Positions 8,031 to 11,504 of a DNA stretch of 11,504 nucleotides are shown here, one piece after another (the stretch's first letter is position 1; every line of letters begins with the position of its first letter). The DNA is taken from assembly GCF_000003605.2 (NCBI RefSeq), contig NW_003142801.1, positions 83,504-95,007 on the forward strand. The letters are read 5' to 3'. The position numbers and the translations under genes were made by a program. The notes below the pieces were generated by a model. That model made no database searches. It worked only from the letters and a program-made list of their open reading frames with translations, and was not told the DNA's origin. The DNA comes from Saccoglossus kowalevskii. Lineage: Eukaryota; Hemichordata; Enteropneusta; Harrimaniidae.

Positions 8031-8398
8031 TAGTTGTAATAACAACGTATCGCCCAATGACATTGACATCCTGGTATAGTTGTAATAACAACGTATCGCC
8101 CAATGACATTGACATCCTGGTATAGTTGTAATAACAACGTATCGCCCAATGACATTGACATCCTGGTATAGTTGTAATAACAACGTATCGCCCAATGACA
8201 TTGACATCCTGGTATAGTTGTAATAACAACGTATCGCCCAATGACATTGACATCCTGGTATAGTTGTAATAACAACGTATCGCCCAATGACATTGACATC
8301 CTGGTATCGTTGTAATAACAACGTATCGCCCAATGACATTGACATCCTGGTATAGTTGTAATAACAACGTATCGCCCAATGACATTGACATCCTGGTA
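8031..8398. repeat. 46-bp minisatellite, eight nearly identical copies
   Basis: Units start at 8031, 8077, 8123, 8169, 8215, 8261, 8307 and 8353. I find one substitution in the array, C at 8308 in copy 7 where the others have A. Each unit holds two small dyads, GTTGT-AATA-ACAAC and CAATG-A-CATTG, and a CCAAT pentamer. Because 46 leaves remainder 1 on division by 3, one open antisense frame implies all three are open. This gives overlapping minus-strand frames of up to 160 codons with a 46-residue period. I do not call them genes. The near-identity points to recent expansion. Confidence 0.97.
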
Positions 8399-9286
8399 TA
8401 CATCAAATGGAGTTTGGGCTTGTAAATTCGAACTCAGCGGTGATTCTTGTACCAAGATTATCATGATGACGTACATACTTGTGTAATTTTTTGAACTTTA
8501 TATATATATGTATCATTTCTAATGTGCACATACATGTACTACCACAATAAGGCAATTCCTGACATAGAGAGCGCCATATTACACAAATATATGAATTTCG
8601 GATTATCCAGAGCCTTTGGTTTTAATGGCCATGATGGTCTTGTGTTAATACAAAATCTGCGAAACAAATAGGTAACGAGATATTATTCTTTAAGTACATC
8701 ATAAAGTGAGATAATAAATTCTAAACAAACATACTGAACGCAAGTACCCGAATAAATGTCTCGCTAGGTCATAATCCATAGCGATCACATGAAACTGTAA
8801 GTTTTACAAAAACCTGAAAAAATGTTCAGAATCGACCCCCTAAAAATTTCAGTAAATGAGATTTCCCGAATGTTCAGGACGTCATATTTGGGGCTCTTGA
8901 AATTTCTTCAATAAATCTTTTTCGTTGGGGTCAGATATTAATTAAAACTAATTGATTAATTCATTTTACCGCCAATTCGTGAACATTACATAATTGCGCA
9001 AATAAATTTTGTTTTTTTCAAAGACGTACTACTTTTGTTGTTACTGTAAAAAAAATCGAAAGTTTTAGTGGTCACACCTTCACTCAGGTTAGAATAACTC
9101 CGCGCTAAATGTATCTTATCCTACAAATCTTGAAGAACAACTTCGTATATCTCGCTTGAATGTGGGCCCAAAGTTACTATTTTTCAATGCGGAGAAATTT
9201 GCCCTCGAAGTTGGGGTAACTTTTCGCCAGGAACGGCTTTTTAACTGTTCTGTGATTTTTTGACTGTGCTGATTTCATTCAAACTT
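8399..9286. other. Intergenic sequence without a recognisable gene
   Basis: AT-rich, with a short TA run at 8499-8509. A loose inverted similarity lies between GACCCC at 8835-8840 and GGGGTC at 8927-8932 with A/T-rich flanks. No coding frame or RNA gene is recognised. Confidence 0.6.
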
Positions 9287-9304
9287 GGCAGGCAGGCAGG
9301 CAGG
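9287..9304. repeat. GGCA microsatellite
   Basis: Four GGCA units plus GG. Confidence 0.9.
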
Positions 9305-9472
9305 TCACATCTGCACTCTAGAAGGGTGAACAAATTTGAAACAAAAAGAATAGTTCTGTCCTAATGTTGCTATGACAACGACCGAAAACAGCGCAAAATG
9401 TATTTTCGTGCAAAACTTTAAAAATCTCATATCTCATTCTAATTTGCTTGAGTGTGAAAGTTTCTATATTTT

Positions 9473-9493
9473 TTGTTGTTGTTGTTGTTGTTG
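9473..9493. repeat. TTG microsatellite
   Basis: Seven uninterrupted TTG units. The poly-Thr run in the antisense frame at 9318-9500 is produced by this microsatellite. Confidence 0.95.
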
Positions 9494-10431
9494 ACGCCAA
9501 TGCTTTAATACTGGATTAACACGCGCATTCAGTGCTCGCCTGAATCGTTATTTACTCTTGACTTCATTGGTTAAAATAGCGGTGTTAATAAACCTCCTTA
9601 GAAGTCTATTGTCTGTGTGTCTGTTTAAACTTGATAAGGCTGGTCACACCAGACAAATTTGAAGGACAAAAATCAGTCCTACCATTACCATGGCACCCGA
9701 TTTTTTTTTAGCGAAGCTGATCACGAATCAGCCTACTGACTTGTTTTGAAAGTTAGTAAACATTGTAAATGTCATAAAAATGAACATGTGAGAAAGGACA
9801 ACAAAAATAGTGAACGTTCCACACATACAACATAATGTATTTTTGAGATGTTTATCAAATTAAAAAAACAATCTCAATTCACTATATTTACTACTGACAT
9901 GGTTTATGGCATGATAGCATAGTGCTAACCTCCAAGGTTATAGGGAGTTAGAATTTATGTTATTTTGCTAGTTGTCAATCCAAGACTAAATTAGATTAAG
10001 TCACACAACTGTAACGATGTGACCAGGTTTCGCCCACAAAATAGGGCAAACATCATGGCAATTCAAAAGTATTTGACTTGTGTCCCAATAAATAATTAGG
10101 AAATAATTTGCCCCCTATCACCAACAAAATAATTGTCATGGTATGGATCAGAGCAAATGAACTATGACGTCGCGCGGGGTTCCAGGAGGGTTTCCCGGAA
10201 CACCATTTATTTGTAAACAATCTGAGAATGATATTACAACAACATGAAAAATCTATCTTAGATATCAAAGTCTCTCTGATCTAGCACATAATTTAAACTT
10301 TGGCTTCCTTGAATATTTTGACATCTGTGTGTATTTACTTGTAATTGTGTCTCAATGTACTATTATGTGAGAATGTGAGAGCTGATCAGCAAAGAAACCA
10401 CGCAAGCGCAGAAGTTCGAACAAGCTCCAAC
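9494..10431. other. Upstream region of the ADSS gene
   Basis: Mostly AT-rich with no recognisable gene. From about 10160 a short GC-rich patch begins with TGACGTCG (10164-10171), one base off a CRE. CACGCAAGCGCA (10400-10411) loosely resembles an NRF1 site. Both are weak matches. An in-frame TGA at 10376-10378 lies upstream of the ADSS start codon. Confidence 0.4.
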
Positions 10432-10439
10432 GCGGGAAA
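10432..10439. promoter_or_regulatory. E2F-like site just before the ADSS start codon
   Basis: GCGGGAAA matches the E2F consensus (TTTSSCGC in reverse complement). It ends five bases before the ATG. E2F sites are common at genes for nucleotide synthesis. Binding is inferred only. Confidence 0.4.
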
Positions 10440-10441
10440 GA

Positions 10442-10452
10442 AACATGGCGGC
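10442..10452 (+). promoter_or_regulatory. YY1-like motif overlapping the ADSS start codon
   Basis: AACATGGCGGC matches AANATGGCGGC, the form of the YY1 site often found at transcription and translation starts of animal housekeeping genes. The match also follows partly from a Met-Ala-Ala start, so it may be coincidental. Confidence 0.35.
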
Positions 10453-10642
10453 CTTACACAACTTGACCGATAACTATTACTCCGAAAACTGTAACGTAAA
10501 TGGGGATGTGTGTCCCCAGAAGATCAAACCCGGCATCGTCAACAAAGTGACGGTTATTTTAGGAGCACAGTGGGGCGATGAAGGGAAGGGTAAAGTGGTC
10601 GATATGCTCTCCGAGAAGGCGGACTTAGTTTGCCGGTGTGCG
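10445..10642 (+). CDS. ADSS: Adenylosuccinate synthetase, coding exon 1 (partial gene)
   Basis: Adenylosuccinate synthetase joins IMP and aspartate using GTP, the first committed step from IMP to AMP, in the cytosol. The exon has 66 codons. Residues 1-33 are a variable leader. Then comes [20 protein letters not shown] (34-53), the near-invariant P-loop-like start of the enzyme. D45 and K48 correspond to the catalytic Asp13 and Lys16 of the E. coli enzyme. The exon ends ADLVCRCA at the donor GCG|GTATGT (10643), exactly where the family continues with GGNNAGHTV, which must lie in the next exon outside the window. The start is supported by an in-frame TGA upstream (10376-10378), A at -3, and a leader length like other animal ADSS proteins. 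The full protein is normally about 430-460 residues. Confidence 0.95.
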
Positions 10643-11504
10643 GTATGTATGGCACGTTTTGTATTTCATTCTTTGGCTCTGTGCCCGTATGTCACACATG
10701 GTAAATGCCATGACTCCCGATGACGTGTTACAAAATGCCGGCCGGCAGTTAACAGTGTTGAACTATGTAGGAAATATCAAGTCATCGATTGGAAAAAAAT
10801 TACTCGTTTGTTTAGCCACAACAACATGGCTGAAATGATCGTTACGTAACGTGAAAGAACAGCTTCCTTTCACATTGGCCGGTTAGCTATGTGTACGTCA
10901 TGTATATATATATAGTCTATATACCGGGTTTATCCTTGAATATAGCCAATGTTGCTATTAGGGGTGTAGTTAAATATAGTTAATTTAATGTTAAAAAAAA
11001 ATATTATGGTTTTGCTACAAATTTGAAAATGATATCAAAGTTAGTTTTCATAATATCTATAATCAGAGGTACATTACTTGGGGTTTGCAACGCGCATAGT
11101 ACTGTATGGTAACATCATGTCAAGATCCTATTCAAGTCTCTTCTCGTAGATAGCGAGACTGAGGCTACGACCTTCTGACATGACACATATCAATGTTCAA
11201 GGTTTGTAATGAAAAAATAAACTTTTCTTGTCACTATCATAGTGAAAAATGTAATACATCGAAAATGTACAGAAAATATAGTTCTCGTAATCCGTCATAT
11301 CGTGGGCAGCTATTTTGATCCACCTAGACATCCCAGTATCCTAGTTACCTCGGGCATGCGCATTCGCATTTTTGAGTTGGAACGCTTATGCGAGAGCGAG
11401 ATTGTGACGGGATCTTGGTATCATGTCACCGTAGTTAAAAACCCCAAGTAATGTACCTCTGCTATAATACAACTAACTGCTAGTCATAATAAAAATAAGT
11501 AAAT
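10643..11504 (+). other. ADSS intron 1 (runs out of the window)
   Basis: It begins GTATGT. No exon matching the next ADSS segment (GGNNAGHTV) is present before the window ends. The intron is AT-rich with a short TA run near 10902-10913 and the structured segment at 11115-11183. The short frame at 11242-11451 has no domain I recognise. Confidence 0.85.
11115..11183. other. Nested inverted repeats with pseudoknot-like order
   Basis: An outer 8-bp stem, TCATGTCA (11115-11122) with TGACATGA (11176-11183), encloses two interleaved 6-bp pairings. AGTCTC (11135-11140) pairs with GAGACT (11155-11160), and TCGTAG (11144-11149) with CTACGA (11165-11170). The order a-b-a'-b' is that of an H-type pseudoknot. 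A competing hairpin, TCTCG (11142-11146) with CGAGA (11154-11158), also exists. No known RNA family is recognised. Confidence 0.4.

Noticed and set aside
7994-8476. Antisense frames of 160, 129 and 106 codons
   Set aside because: They are produced by the 46-bp tandem array. All three frames are open for arithmetic reasons and share a cyclic 46-residue sequence with no known domain.
9318-9500. Antisense frame with a poly-Thr start
   Set aside because: The Thr run is the TTG microsatellite read backwards. The rest has no recognisable domain.
9070-9650. Possible old transposon bounded by GGTCACACC direct repeats (9070-9078 and 9642-9650)
   Set aside because: A 9-bp match 570 bases apart is weak evidence. 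No terminal repeats or coding remnant could be identified.
10638-10838. Plus-strand frame just after ADSS exon 1, and read-through of exon 1 to 10723
   Set aside because: The sequence after 10642 does not continue the ADSS family, and GCG|GTATGT is a good donor at the expected point.

Overview
The window is AT-rich animal nuclear DNA. It holds spliced genes with long introns, minisatellites, and one exon whose translation is unmistakably the amino end of eukaryotic adenylosuccinate synthetase. There is no sign of operons, ribosome binding sites or CRISPR. A marine invertebrate is my guess from the general style, but the species cannot be read from the sequence.

Left part (34-6395, minus strand): most of a mitotic-type (A/B-like) cyclin gene, which I assembled from seven exons. 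Read 5' to 3' they are 6255-6395, 5528-5711, 5160-5335, 4955-5062, 2657-2812, 627-779 and 34-267. The reading frame stays open across all six junctions and gives 384 codons. The last exon in the window ends in a good splice donor, so the carboxy end lies to the left of position 1. The joined product has a basic, serine-rich tail of about 160 residues, a complete first cyclin fold, and most of the second fold. The 1877-bp intron 5 begins with GC rather than GT. The 2142-bp intron 4 holds two blocks of the same 53-bp tandem repeat, split by about 1.07 kb of unrelated sequence that contains a decayed inverted repeat.

Middle part (6396-10444): about 4 kb between two divergently transcribed genes. 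Its clear landmark is a 46-bp minisatellite of eight almost identical copies (8031-8398). This array makes long antisense reading frames that I regard as artefacts. Short GGCA and TTG microsatellites lie near 9.3-9.5 kb.

Right part (10445-11504, plus strand): coding exon 1 of adenylosuccinate synthetase (66 codons, GT donor at 10643), then the start of a long intron. An E2F-like site and a YY1-like site sit at the start codon. A 69-bp segment in the intron has an outer stem enclosing interleaved pairings, as in an H-type pseudoknot.

The two genes act in cell-cycle control and purine nucleotide synthesis. Nothing seen here shows that they are co-regulated, and they lie 4 kb apart. No wholly new system stands out. 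The most unusual signals are the split minisatellite, the GC-AG intron, the 46-bp array and the divergent cyclin.
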